From positions 1 through 8,997 of the forward strand of contig JAFTMP010000274.1 of NCBI GenBank assembly GCA_017452335.1: a DNA stretch of 8,997 nt, given 5' to 3'. The stretch's first letter is position 1. Every line of letters begins with the position of its first letter. Below are positions 1-5,801 of this stretch, one piece after another. Made by a program: the position numbers and the translations under genes. Source of the stretch: Clostridia bacterium. Its GTDB lineage: Bacteria; Bacillota; Clostridia; Oscillospirales; CAG-272. Under the pieces are notes generated by a model that was not told the origin of the DNA, did no database searches, and worked only from the letters and a program-made list of their open reading frames with translations.

Positions 1-272
1 ATGCCTTCTCCGACGAGCAAAGAGACTTCTATATTGAAGAGCTGGGCGTGAGAGGCGTGGAAGCGGAAAGATATAAGGGTCTTGGTGAAATGGACTCCGA
101 TCAGCTTTGGGAGACCACCATGGACCCCACCACCAGAACGATCTTGAAGGTGACCATCGACGACGCCATTGCCGCAGATCAGATCTTCTCCCTGCTTATG
201 GGCGACAAGGTGGAGCCCAGACGTGAATTTATTGAGGCAAATGCAAAGTATGCAGTGACTTTGGATATCTAA
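1..272 (+). CDS. gyrB: DNA gyrase subunit B, C-terminal end (partial)
   Basis: This is the 3' end of the ATPase subunit of DNA gyrase, the type II topoisomerase that adds negative supercoils. Translation in the frame that begins at base 3 gives 89 residues to a TAA at 270-272; the first two bases finish a codon outside the window. The visible part holds the GyrB signature RYKGLGEM, followed by QLWETTMDP, DAIAADQIFSLLMGD and VEPRREFIE, and ends in the usual ..LDI. This is the C-terminal part of the Toprim region that contacts GyrA. An in-frame GTG at 48 is internal, not a start, because homologous sequence (FYIEELGVRG) continues upstream of it. The stop codon abuts the first hairpin of the gyrB-gyrA gap. 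RYKGLGEM is also found in ParE; gyrase is preferred because gyrA, with a GyrA box, follows. Confidence 0.95.
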   Translation, partial: AFSDEQRDFYIEELGVRGVEAERYKGLGEMDSDQLWETTMDPTTRTILKVTIDDAIAADQIFSLLMGDKVEPRREFIEANAKYAVTLDI

Positions 273-303
273 AATTTGAAGCTGTTTTAACAGCTTCAAA
301 TTT
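272..303 (+). repeat. Perfect hairpin directly after the gyrB stop
   Basis: Bases 272-286 (AAATTTGAAGCTGTT) are exactly complementary to 289-303, a 15-bp stem with a two-base apex. It begins at the last base of the gyrB stop codon. No T-run follows (the next bases are CAGTGAAAT), so it does not look like a standard intrinsic terminator. It may protect the 3' end of a processed gyrB message or be the first module of the array behind it. Confidence 0.7.
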
Positions 304-305
304 CA

Positions 306-401
306 GTGAAATATTTTTGCAAGGGCAAAAATGTGAAATAGAGCGTTCGCTCTGTGAAATCGCAACTGTGTTGCGGTGAAATATTTTCCCTTCGGGAAAA
401 T
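306..401 (+). repeat. Tandem hairpin array with GTGAAAT heptamers
   Basis: Four exact copies of GTGAAAT lie at 306-312, 333-339, 354-360 and 376-382. Each is followed at once by a different perfect hairpin: 313-332 (ATTTTTGC, loop AAGG), 340-353 (AGAGCG, loop TT), 361-375 (CGCAAC, loop TGT) and 383-401 (ATTTTCCC, loop TTC). No base is left over between modules. The heptamer is constant, whereas stem sequence, stem length (6-8 bp) and loop all vary. This points to selection for a row of hairpins at short spacing rather than for sequence. It is not a CRISPR: the direct repeat is only 7 bases and the 'spacers' are palindromes. It lies inside the likely gyrB-gyrA transcript. I do not recognise a named family. 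Confidence 0.8.
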
Positions 402-438
402 GTTTCGGTAGTTTTTCGCCTGTGGGCGAAAAACGAAA
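402..438 (+). repeat. Hairpin with GTAG at its 5' foot
   Basis: Bases 412-420 (TTTTTCGCC) pair with 425-433 around the loop TGTG. An outer stem of five pairs (403-407 TTTCG with 434-438 CGAAA) encloses it, leaving GTAG (408-411) as a one-sided four-base bulge at the 5' foot of the inner hairpin. The octamer GGTAGTTT (407-414) is also present in the repeat units at 458-550 and 3873-3949, and as its reverse complement in the unit at 8859-8982. There it forms the loop and 3' stem start rather than the foot, so this hairpin looks like a relative of that family. Confidence 0.6.
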
Positions 439-440
439 TG

Positions 441-550
441 GACTTTGGAAATATTTTCGCAAAACGGTAGTTTTGCGCGTCCAAAGTTTTTGGAATTCCC
501 AAAACCTTTTTTCAAAAAGGTTTGGGGCGGGTCTAAGGGCAGAGCCCTTA
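441..550 (+). repeat. Modular hairpin repeat, unit 1 (forward)
   Basis: Modules in order: an imperfect outer stem (441-448 with 481-488) enclosing a perfect 8-bp hairpin with loop GGTA (458-465 with 470-477); a linker containing CCAAAGTTTTTGG; a long A/T hairpin (502-511 with 514-523) with apex TC inside TTTTTTCAAAAA; the G-rich bridge GGGGCGGG; and a 7-bp hairpin with loop AGA (534-540 with 544-550) whose core is GGCAGAGCC. The same order occurs at 8859-8982 and 3746-3850 in reverse orientation. This unit ends some 15-25 bases before gyrA, so the hairpins fill the whole gyrB-gyrA gap. Confidence 0.75.
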
Positions 551-564
551 AAAAACCCTGAAAT

Positions 565-569
565 GAGGT
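565..569 (+). promoter_or_regulatory. Shine-Dalgarno that favours a GTG start for gyrA
   Basis: GAGGT at 565-569 is complementary to the 16S anti-SD and lies five bases before GTG 575. The competing in-frame ATG at 563 overlaps this motif and has only A-rich sequence and CCCTG upstream, with no SD. The motif therefore favours GTG 575. Confidence 0.55.
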
Positions 570-574
570 ACAAA

Positions 575-3088
575 GTGGAACACAAAATTAGTGACATTGA
601 ATTTAAAAATCAAAAGATCGTAGACGTGCACATGGAAAAAGAGGTGAAGAAATCCTTCATCGAATACGCCATGAGCGTGATCGTTTCCCGTGCACTGCCC
701 GATGTGCGAGACGGCTTGAAGCCCGTTCACAGAAGAATCCTTTATTCGATGTACGATAACGGTCTGACCAACGACAAGCCCTTTTTGAAGTCGGCAACCA
801 CCGTCGGTCACGTGCTGGGTAATTACCACCCCCACGGCGACTCCTCGGTTTACGATGCCATGGTGCGTCTTGCCCAGGACTTCAATATGCGCTATCCTCT
901 CGTTGAGGGTCACGGTAACTTCGGTAACCTTGACGGTGACGGTGCGGCGGCGTACCGTTACACCGAGGCGCGCATGGCGAAGATCGCAAACGAAATGCTT
1001 GCCGACATTGAAAAGGACGTTGTGGACTTTATGCCCAACTTCGATAACAAGAAGAAGGAGCCCACGGTCCTGCCCTCCCGCTTCCCCAACTTCCTTGTAA
1101 ACGGATCGGTTGGTATTGCGGTGGGTATGGCGACCAACGTCCCCCCGCACAATCTTCGTGAGGTCATTGACGGCGTTATTTACTATATGGACAACCCCAA
1201 CGCCTCTGTGCCCGAGTTGATGAACTACATCAAGGGTCCCGACTTCCCCACGGGCGCCATCATCTGCGGTCGAAACGGCATTCTTGCCGCTTACACCACG
1301 GGTAAGGGTCGGATCACCGTGAGGGCGCGTTGTACTATTGAAGAGGATAAGCACCGCATCATCGTTACCGAGATCCCCTATATGGTCAACAAGGCACAGC
1401 TTGTGGCGTCTATTGCAGAATGCCACAAGGAAAAGAAGGTGGAGGGCATTACGGGTCTGCGGGACGAAACCTCCGACAGAACCGGCGTGCGCATCGTGAT
1501 CGAATATAAGCGGGACGCCAACGGCGAGGTGCTGTTGAATCAGCTTTATAAGCATACCCAGCTGCAGGATACGTGTGCGGTGAATATGCTTGCCATTGTG
1601 GACGGCACTCCCCGTATCCTCAGCCTGCCCCAGGTGCTGGGTCATTATATCGACTTCCAGCAGGAGGTCATTGAGAGAAGAACGCGCTATGATCTGAAAA
1701 AGGCGCTGGCAGAAATGCACATTTACGAGGGCTATAAGATCGCCCTTGACAATATTGATGAAGTGATCGCCATCATCAAGGCTTCGGAAAGCGTTTCCGC
1801 GGCAAGGCAGAACTTGATGGACCGCTTTGGTCTTTCCGAGGTGCAGGCACAGGCGATCGTGGAAATGACGCTGGGTAAGCTTTCCAATATGGAACGGCAG
1901 AAGATCGAGGATCGTCTTGCAAAGCTGGCGGCTCTGGTTGCCGACCTTGAAGCCATCCTTGCAGATCCCGCAAGGATCAAGAGCATCGTGAAGGACGAGT
2001 TGATCGCCATCCGCGACAAGTATTCGGATGAAAGACGCACCGAGCTGGGCGCGCCCATCGACGATATCGTGATCGAGGATCTCATCGAACGGCACACCGC
2101 GGTCATCACCATGAGCCATGCGGGCTACATCAAGAGACTGAACGCCGACACCTACTCTTCGCAAAGAAGAGGCGGTAAGGGTATTACCGGCATGACCACC
2201 AAGGAGGAGGACAGCGTTTCCCACGTGGTGGCGGTGGATTCTCACTCCTATTTGATGATGTTTACCAACTTCGGCAAGGTGCAGGTCATCAAGGCGTATA
2301 TGATCCCCGAGTGCAGTAGGACCGCCAAGGGCAGTAACATCGTAAACATCTTAAACCTGCAGGAAGGGGAAAAGGTGACGGCGATGCTGTCGGTTTCCGA
2401 CTTCGATATGGAGGAAGGAAAGGATGAATGTCTGCTCTTTGTCACTGCCAAGGGTACGGTGAAGAGAACCCTGCTTTCCGACTTTGCCATCAGACGAAAG
2501 GGCGGCAAGAGAGCGCTGAACCTTGACGAGGACGATGAGCTGGTATACGTCAGACACACCACGGGTAACGACAAGGTGATCATTGCCACCCGTGACGGCA
2601 TGGCAGTTTGCTTTGACGAGCAGGCGGCAAGAGTCATGGGCAGAACGGCAAGGGGTGTCCGCGGTATCCGCCTGTGCGAGGGCGACCGCGTTTGCGGCGT
2701 GACGCTGTGCGAGGAAGGCAAGAAGCTGGTGACCGTTACCGAAAAGGGCTTTGGCAAGAGATGCGACTTTGAGGACTTCTCTGTGCATAACAGAGGCGGT
2801 AAGGGTGTGAAGGTGCACGGACTTTCCGACAAAACGGGGCGTCTGTGCGGCATTGCATCGGTATCGGACGAGGAAGATCTGATGTTACTGAGCTCCGAGG
2901 GCATTATGATCCGCGTGAAGGCGGAGGATATCCCTGTTTACAGCAGAGCCGCAGGCGGCGTGATCGTGATGCGTGTTGCAGAGGATGCCAAGGTGGTGAA
3001 CTTCACTGTTTTGGAACACGAAGAGGATGAAGAGGAACTGACCGATATCCCCGCAGAAGACACTGCAGAAGCTCCTGCAGAGGAATAA
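575..3088 (+). CDS. gyrA: DNA gyrase subunit A
   Basis: This is the breakage-reunion subunit of DNA gyrase, which partners with GyrB in an A2B2 complex on the chromosome. From GTG 575 the product is 837 aa, normal for GyrA. The N-terminal part carries SFIEYAMSVIVSRALPDVRDGLKPVHRRILY, then HPHGDSSVYD and the catalytic tyrosine in RYTEAR (Tyr129). The C-terminal DNA-wrapping beta-pinwheel carries an intact GyrA box QRRGGKG (residues 530-536), which separates gyrase from topoisomerase IV ParC, and the protein ends in an acidic tail. The quinolone-pocket positions are Ser90 and Asp94 (E. coli Ser83 and Asp87), the drug-sensitive residues. The residue two before the catalytic Tyr is Tyr127, where E. 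coli and B. subtilis have Met. The start could instead be ATG 563 (841 aa). The frame stays open back to 422, but that stretch translates the hairpin repeats and is not credible protein. Confidence 0.97.
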   Translation: MEHKISDIEFKNQKIVDVHMEKEVKKSFIEYAMSVIVSRALPDVRDGLKPVHRRILYSMYDNGLTNDKPFLKSATTVGHVLGNYHPHGDSSVYDAMVRLAQDFNMRYPLVEGHGNFGNLDGDGAAAYRYTEARMAKIANEMLADIEKDVVDFMPNFDNKKKEPTVLPSRFPNFLVNGSVGIAVGMATNVPPHNLREVIDGVIYYMDNPNASVPELMNYIKGPDFPTGAIICGRNGILAAYTTGKGRITVRARCTIEEDKHRIIVTEIPYMVNKAQLVASIAECHKEKKVEGITGLRDETSDRTGVRIVIEYKRDANGEVLLNQLYKHTQLQDTCAVNMLAIVDGTPRILSLPQVLGHYIDFQQEVIERRTRYDLKKALAEMHIYEGYKIALDNIDEVIAIIKASESVSAARQNLMDRFGLSEVQAQAIVEMTLGKLSNMERQKIEDRLAKLAALVADLEAILADPARIKSIVKDELIAIRDKYSDERRTELGAPIDDIVIEDLIERHTAVITMSHAGYIKRLNADTYSSQRRGGKGITGMTTKEEDSVSHVVAVDSHSYLMMFTNFGKVQVIKAYMIPECSRTAKGSNIVNILNLQEGEKVTAMLSVSDFDMEEGKDECLLFVTAKGTVKRTLLSDFAIRRKGGKRALNLDEDDELVYVRHTTGNDKVIIATRDGMAVCFDEQAARVMGRTARGVRGIRLCEGDRVCGVTLCEEGKKLVTVTEKGFGKRCDFEDFSVHNRGGKGVKVHGLSDKTGRLCGIASVSDEEDLMLLSSEGIMIRVKAEDIPVYSRAAGGVIVMRVAEDAKVVNFTVLEHEEDEEELTDIPAEDTAEAPAEE

Positions 3089-3098
3089 ACTAAACTAT

Positions 3099-3131
3099 CT
3101 TTCGTTTGCGTCCATCGGGCGCAAACGAAAG
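3099..3131 (+). repeat. Strong hairpin after gyrA
   Basis: Bases 3099-3113 pair with 3117-3131 (15 pairs, one G-T wobble at 3111/3119) around the loop ATC; the core is CTTTCGTTTGCG against its exact complement. It sits 10 bases after the gyrA stop. No T-run follows on either strand, so it is not a textbook intrinsic terminator. It may still be an RNA 3'-end or processing structure separating gyrA from the lipoprotein gene. Confidence 0.65.
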
Positions 3132-3133
3132 AA

Positions 3134-3148
3134 TACCAATAAAGAAAG
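3134..3148 (+). promoter_or_regulatory. Leader ATACCAATAAAGAAAG with weak RBS
   Basis: ATACCAATAAAGAAAG lies just before the lipoprotein start and recurs as ATACCAATAATAAAGAAAG before the nucleotidyltransferase gene (7852-7870). The AAAGAAAG part resembles the 5' half of a Shine-Dalgarno (AGAAAGGAGG) and lies about ten bases before ATG 3158. Both copies come just after a hairpin. Confidence 0.35.
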
Positions 3149-3157
3149 AATACAATT

Positions 3158-3739
3158 ATGAAGTTTCTAAAGAAAATTGCAGTACTTTTTTTGGTTTTAA
3201 CCATGCTCCTGCCCGCTTTTTCCTCCTGCGCACTGCTTTCAAGTCCGTCGGATGAAGAAATCAGAGGGGCAATGGAGGAGCTGCTCCCTTTGGCTTATGA
3301 GGCAACCTATATCGTGTACGGTCCGGGTATTGAGATCGAAGAAAATTTCGTCATCGACCCCGACTGGACGGTATCTCACTATGCCAAGGTGCACCCCAAA
3401 TATAAGTACCAGACCATCTCTGCGGTGAAGGAGCTGATCTTGAAGGCGCACACCGAGGGATATGCCGAGGAGCTTTACGAATACGCTTTTGAGGGAAGCG
3501 AGGATCTGTTGTCCCGCTATAACGAAACAGACGGCAAAATTTCCATGGACGTGACCAAGGATGCGCTGGATATGGCAGACGAGATCTACTATGAAACGGC
3601 AAGGGTACTGAAGGGCACCGCCTACGCCTGCGAGGTGGAGGTGGAATACACCATGGACGAGGGGAAGACCCGTGAGGTGATGGTCATTCAGATGGCAAAG
3701 GAAAACGGCAGATGGCTGTTTGATGGACCCACGTACTAA
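3158..3739 (+). CDS. Predicted lipoprotein of unknown function
   Basis: The product is 193 aa. The N-terminus is a clear lipoprotein signal: basic residues (MKFLKK), a hydrophobic stretch at 7-20 and a lipobox-like AFSSC with Cys24 as the predicted lipidation site. Phe at -3 is less usual than Leu or Val. The mature part is acidic, rich in Glu and Tyr, has no further membrane segment and no cysteine other than Cys158 in TAYACEVEV. It runs as helices (EEIRGAMEELLPLAYEATY, ISAVKELILKAHTEGYAEELYEYAF) and ends in a strand-like region (EVEVEYTMDEG...WLFDGPTY). It is presumably anchored on the outer face of the membrane. The order of elements faintly recalls the IseA-type inhibitors of cell-wall DL-endopeptidases, but I cannot establish that. 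It stands alone, with hairpins on both sides, between gyrA and recA. Confidence 0.85.
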   Translation: MKFLKKIAVLFLVLTMLLPAFSSCALLSSPSDEEIRGAMEELLPLAYEATYIVYGPGIEIEENFVIDPDWTVSHYAKVHPKYKYQTISAVKELILKAHTEGYAEELYEYAFEGSEDLLSRYNETDGKISMDVTKDALDMADEIYYETARVLKGTAYACEVEVEYTMDEGKTREVMVIQMAKENGRWLFDGPTY

Positions 3740-3745
3740 TTTTTA

Positions 3746-3850
3746 CCAAAGGCTCTGCCTTTGGAATCCGTTTAAGGAAAACTTTTTGAAAAAAGTTTTC
3801 CTTAAAAATCCTTTCAAAAACTTTAGATGGCGGCAAAATACTTTTGCCGC
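3746..3850 (-). repeat. Modular hairpin repeat, unit 2 (reverse)
   Basis: Read on the - strand the module order matches unit 1. A 9-bp hairpin (3830-3838 with 3842-3850, loop TAC) comes first. The conserved linker is CTTTCAAAAACTTT on the + strand (3811-3824). A 17-bp perfect A/T hairpin follows (3771-3787 with 3790-3806, apex GA), then an 8-bp hairpin with loop TCT (3746-3753 with 3757-3764), whose core is GGCAGAGCC on the - strand. The first hairpin has lost the exact GGTA loop. No T-run follows either long hairpin, so termination of the lipoprotein transcript here is not evident. Confidence 0.75.
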
Positions 3851-3859
3851 AGAAAACAG

Positions 3860-3949
3860 ACTTTAATTTCCCCCGCAAACGGTAGTTTGCGGCATTAAAA
3901 GTTTTTGAAGGGGGTTCGGGGGAAACTTTTTTCAAAAAGTTTCCGCCCG
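3860..3949 (+). repeat. Modular hairpin repeat, unit 3 (forward, shortened)
   Basis: The unit holds an 8-bp hairpin with loop GGTA (3873-3880 with 3885-3892), the linker AAAAGTTTTTGAAG, and an 11-bp A/T hairpin with apex TC (3921-3931 with 3934-3944). The latter is lengthened by four pairs (3917-3920 with 3946-3949) around a bulged G3945. An outer stem (3860-3867 with 3894-3902, one bulge) corresponds to the outer stem of unit 1 but with different bases. The final GGCAGAGCC hairpin is absent. It lies head-to-head with unit 2 and ends 12 bases before the recA ribosome binding site. Confidence 0.75.
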
Positions 3950-3974
3950 CAAAAATAAAACTAAGGAGCAAAAT

Positions 3975-5096
3975 ATGGCAGCTAAAACCAAAAAGGCGGC
4001 GGTGGAGCAGGTCTCCGATAAAGAAAACAGAGATAAGGCGTTAAAAACGGCGATCTCTCAAATTGAAAAGAAGTTTGGTGCGGGCACCATCATGAAGCTG
4101 GGCGACAACAACAAAATGGAAGTCTCGGCAGTGTCCACAGGTTCGCTGACGCTGGATATGGCGCTGGGGGTAGGAGGACTGCCCAAGGGCAGAATTATTG
4201 AAATTTACGGGCCGGAATCTTCGGGTAAAACCACGGTGGCACTGCATGCCGTGGCAGAGGTGCAGAAAAACGGGGGCGTGGCGGCGTTTGTAGACGCAGA
4301 GCACGCGCTGGACCCCAAATATGCACAGGCGCTGGGCGTGAATATCGAAGAAATGCTGGTTTCCCAGCCCGACTCGGGTGAGCAGGCGCTGGACGTGGCA
4401 GAAGCGCTGGTACGCTCGGGGGCGGTGGACATCGTGGTGGTAGACTCGGTGGCAGCACTGGTGCCCCAGGCAGAAATTGATGGCGATATGGGCGCATCTC
4501 ACGTGGGTCTGCATGCTAGACTCATGTCCCAGGCGCTTCGCAAGCTCTCGGGTGCTATTGCAAAATCCAATTGTATCGTTATTTTCATCAACCAGCTTCG
4601 CGAGAAGGTGGGCGTGATGTACGGCAACCCCGAGGTGACCACCGGCGGCAGAGCCTTGAAATTCTATGCCTCGGTGCGCATTGAGGTGAGAAGAAGCGAA
4701 AACTTGAAGAACGGCACAGAGGTTTACGGCTCCAGAACCAAGTGCAAGGTGGTAAAAAATAAGGTGGCTCCCCCCTTCAAGGTGGCGGAATTCGACATTA
4801 TTTACGGCAAGGGCATTTCCAAGACCACCGAGATCATTGATCTGGCAATGGAAATGGGAATTGTGGAGCGTTCGGGCGCGTGGTTCTATTACGAGGGCAC
4901 CCGTATCGGACAGGGCAAGGAAGCGGCAAAGAAGTATATCGAGGACAATCCCGAGCTGATGAAGGAGCTGGAGGAAAAGCTCAAGAACATGAAGGATGAT
5001 ATTGATATCAAGGAAGAGCCGGGCATGCTCCTTGATGATGAGGATGGCGAAGAGGGCGATTACGATATCTCTCTTCTCGGTCTTTCCGACGATTAA
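3975..5096 (+). CDS. recA: Recombinase RecA
   Basis: RecA is the ATP-dependent strand-exchange protein that forms filaments on single-stranded DNA and triggers self-cleavage of LexA-type repressors. The 373-aa length is normal. The Walker A motif GPESSGKT is at 79-86 and Walker B (IVVVD) ends at Asp157. DNA-binding loop L1 lies in EIDGDMGASHVGLHARLMSQ, and loop L2 around TTGGRALKFYAS. The protein ends in the typical acidic tail (LLDDEDGEEGD...). An Ala/Lys-rich N-terminal extension (MAAKTKKAAVEQ) precedes the core, as in many Clostridia. The start is fixed by TAAGGAG (3962-3968) six bases before the ATG. I found no complete Firmicutes LexA box (CGAACN4GTTCG) in the 235 bases upstream, only a GTTCG half. 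The upstream gap is filled by inverted hairpin repeats. Confidence 0.98.
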   Translation: MAAKTKKAAVEQVSDKENRDKALKTAISQIEKKFGAGTIMKLGDNNKMEVSAVSTGSLTLDMALGVGGLPKGRIIEIYGPESSGKTTVALHAVAEVQKNGGVAAFVDAEHALDPKYAQALGVNIEEMLVSQPDSGEQALDVAEALVRSGAVDIVVVDSVAALVPQAEIDGDMGASHVGLHARLMSQALRKLSGAIAKSNCIVIFINQLREKVGVMYGNPEVTTGGRALKFYASVRIEVRRSENLKNGTEVYGSRTKCKVVKNKVAPPFKVAEFDIIYGKGISKTTEIIDLAMEMGIVERSGAWFYYEGTRIGQGKEAAKKYIEDNPELMKELEEKLKNMKDDIDIKEEPGMLLDDEDGEEGDYDISLLGLSDD

Positions 5097-5190
5097 ATGA
5101 AGGGGTCAAAGCAGGCTTGAGGGCAAGGCTTTAAAGATCCCCAAAATACACAGGCGACGACCCCGCAGGTGCGGGATGGCATGACACACA

Positions 5191-5227
5191 GACGGTCGGG
5201 TGAAGGGCAGGCTTTTTGCCCGCCGTC
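5191..5227 (+). promoter_or_regulatory. Hairpin just upstream of recX
   Basis: GACGG-T-CGGG (5191-5200) pairs with CCCG-CCGTC (5219-5227), nine pairs with one bulged T and an 18-base loop that can itself form GGGCA/TGCCC. The structure ends three bases before ATG 5230 and 15 before ATG 5242. An RNA hairpin here could lower recX translation relative to recA, but that is inference. A smaller hairpin (CCCGC/GCGGG, 5162-5175) precedes it. Confidence 0.4.
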
Positions 5228-5241
5228 AAATGGGAATACAA

Positions 5242-5787
5242 ATGATCAGCACAAAAAGAACCAAAAAGAAAAAGGTTCTGGAGGCGACCCCCGAGCGCGC
5301 CACGCGGGCGGCGATCTCGCTGCTTGCCCACAGAGAACAAACAGAAAAGGAGCTGCTCTCCAAGCTTATCGAGCGCGGCTTTTCAAGGGAGGATGCCCTT
5401 GAGGCGGTGGAATTTGCAAAGGAAAAGCAGTATTTGTCGGAACAGCGCTACTTTTTCAGATTTGTGGAGTTTTACGGCAAAAACAAGCAGTTCGGCAGGC
5501 GCAGGATCTTGCAGGAAGCCAAGAGAAAGGGATTTTCCAAGGAAGTGATCGAGCTTTACGCAAAGGACGCGCTCATGCAGGTGGATTTTGACGGCGGATG
5601 CTTTGAGGCGCTGAAAAAATTGAAGCCTGCGGGAAAGGAAAAACTCACGGCGGCACTGTTGCGCAGAGGCTACAGCATGCAGAATGTGCGCTATGCTTTT
5701 GAGAGGTACGAACAGGAGATCGGCTCTCTTGAAGGCAGTGTAGAAGATCTTGAAGAAGAGTTTTTTGACGACGCGGACGAGACATAA
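5242..5787 (+). CDS. recX: Regulatory protein RecX
   Basis: RecX binds RecA filaments and limits recombinase activity; its gene often follows recA, as here. From ATG 5242 the product is 181 aa. The family pattern of helical repeats is visible: ATRAAISLLAHREQTEKELLSKLIERGFSRE..., then YLSEQRYFFRFVEFYGKNKQFGRRRI, then RRGYSMQNVRYAFE. The N-terminus is strongly basic (STKRTKKKK) and the C-terminus acidic (EDLEEEFFDD). The start is uncertain: ATG 5242 has the best, though weak, SD-like sequence (ATGGGA at 5230-5235); ATG 5230 and GTG 5200 are in frame, but 5200 lies inside the upstream hairpin. The gap after recA (about 145 bases) has no obvious intrinsic terminator, so recX may be read from the recA transcript. 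Confidence 0.9.
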   Translation: MISTKRTKKKKVLEATPERATRAAISLLAHREQTEKELLSKLIERGFSREDALEAVEFAKEKQYLSEQRYFFRFVEFYGKNKQFGRRRILQEAKRKGFSKEVIELYAKDALMQVDFDGGCFEALKKLKPAGKEKLTAALLRRGYSMQNVRYAFERYEQEIGSLEGSVEDLEEEFFDDADET

Positions 5788-5801
5788 ATAACCGGAAAGG
5801 G

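Noticed and set aside
306..401. CRISPR-like array
   Set aside because: Repeats are only seven bases, the intervening segments are 14-20-base perfect palindromes, and no cas gene is present.
422..574. Upstream extension of gyrA to the GTG at 422
   Set aside because: The added residues are a translation of hairpin repeats and have no counterpart in GyrA, whose N-terminus begins about 25-30 residues before the YAMSVIV motif.
842..856. Quinolone-resistance substitutions in GyrA
   Set aside because: The key positions are Ser90 and Asp94, the sensitive residues; no common resistance change is present.
548..2245. A 565-codon open frame on the - strand across gyrA
   Set aside because: It is the antisense shadow of the well-supported gyrA and looks like no known protein.
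3771..3806. Intrinsic terminator for the lipoprotein gene
   Set aside because: The stem is long, but AAAAATCC follows it, with no T-run; the same holds for the other A/T hairpins of the repeat family.
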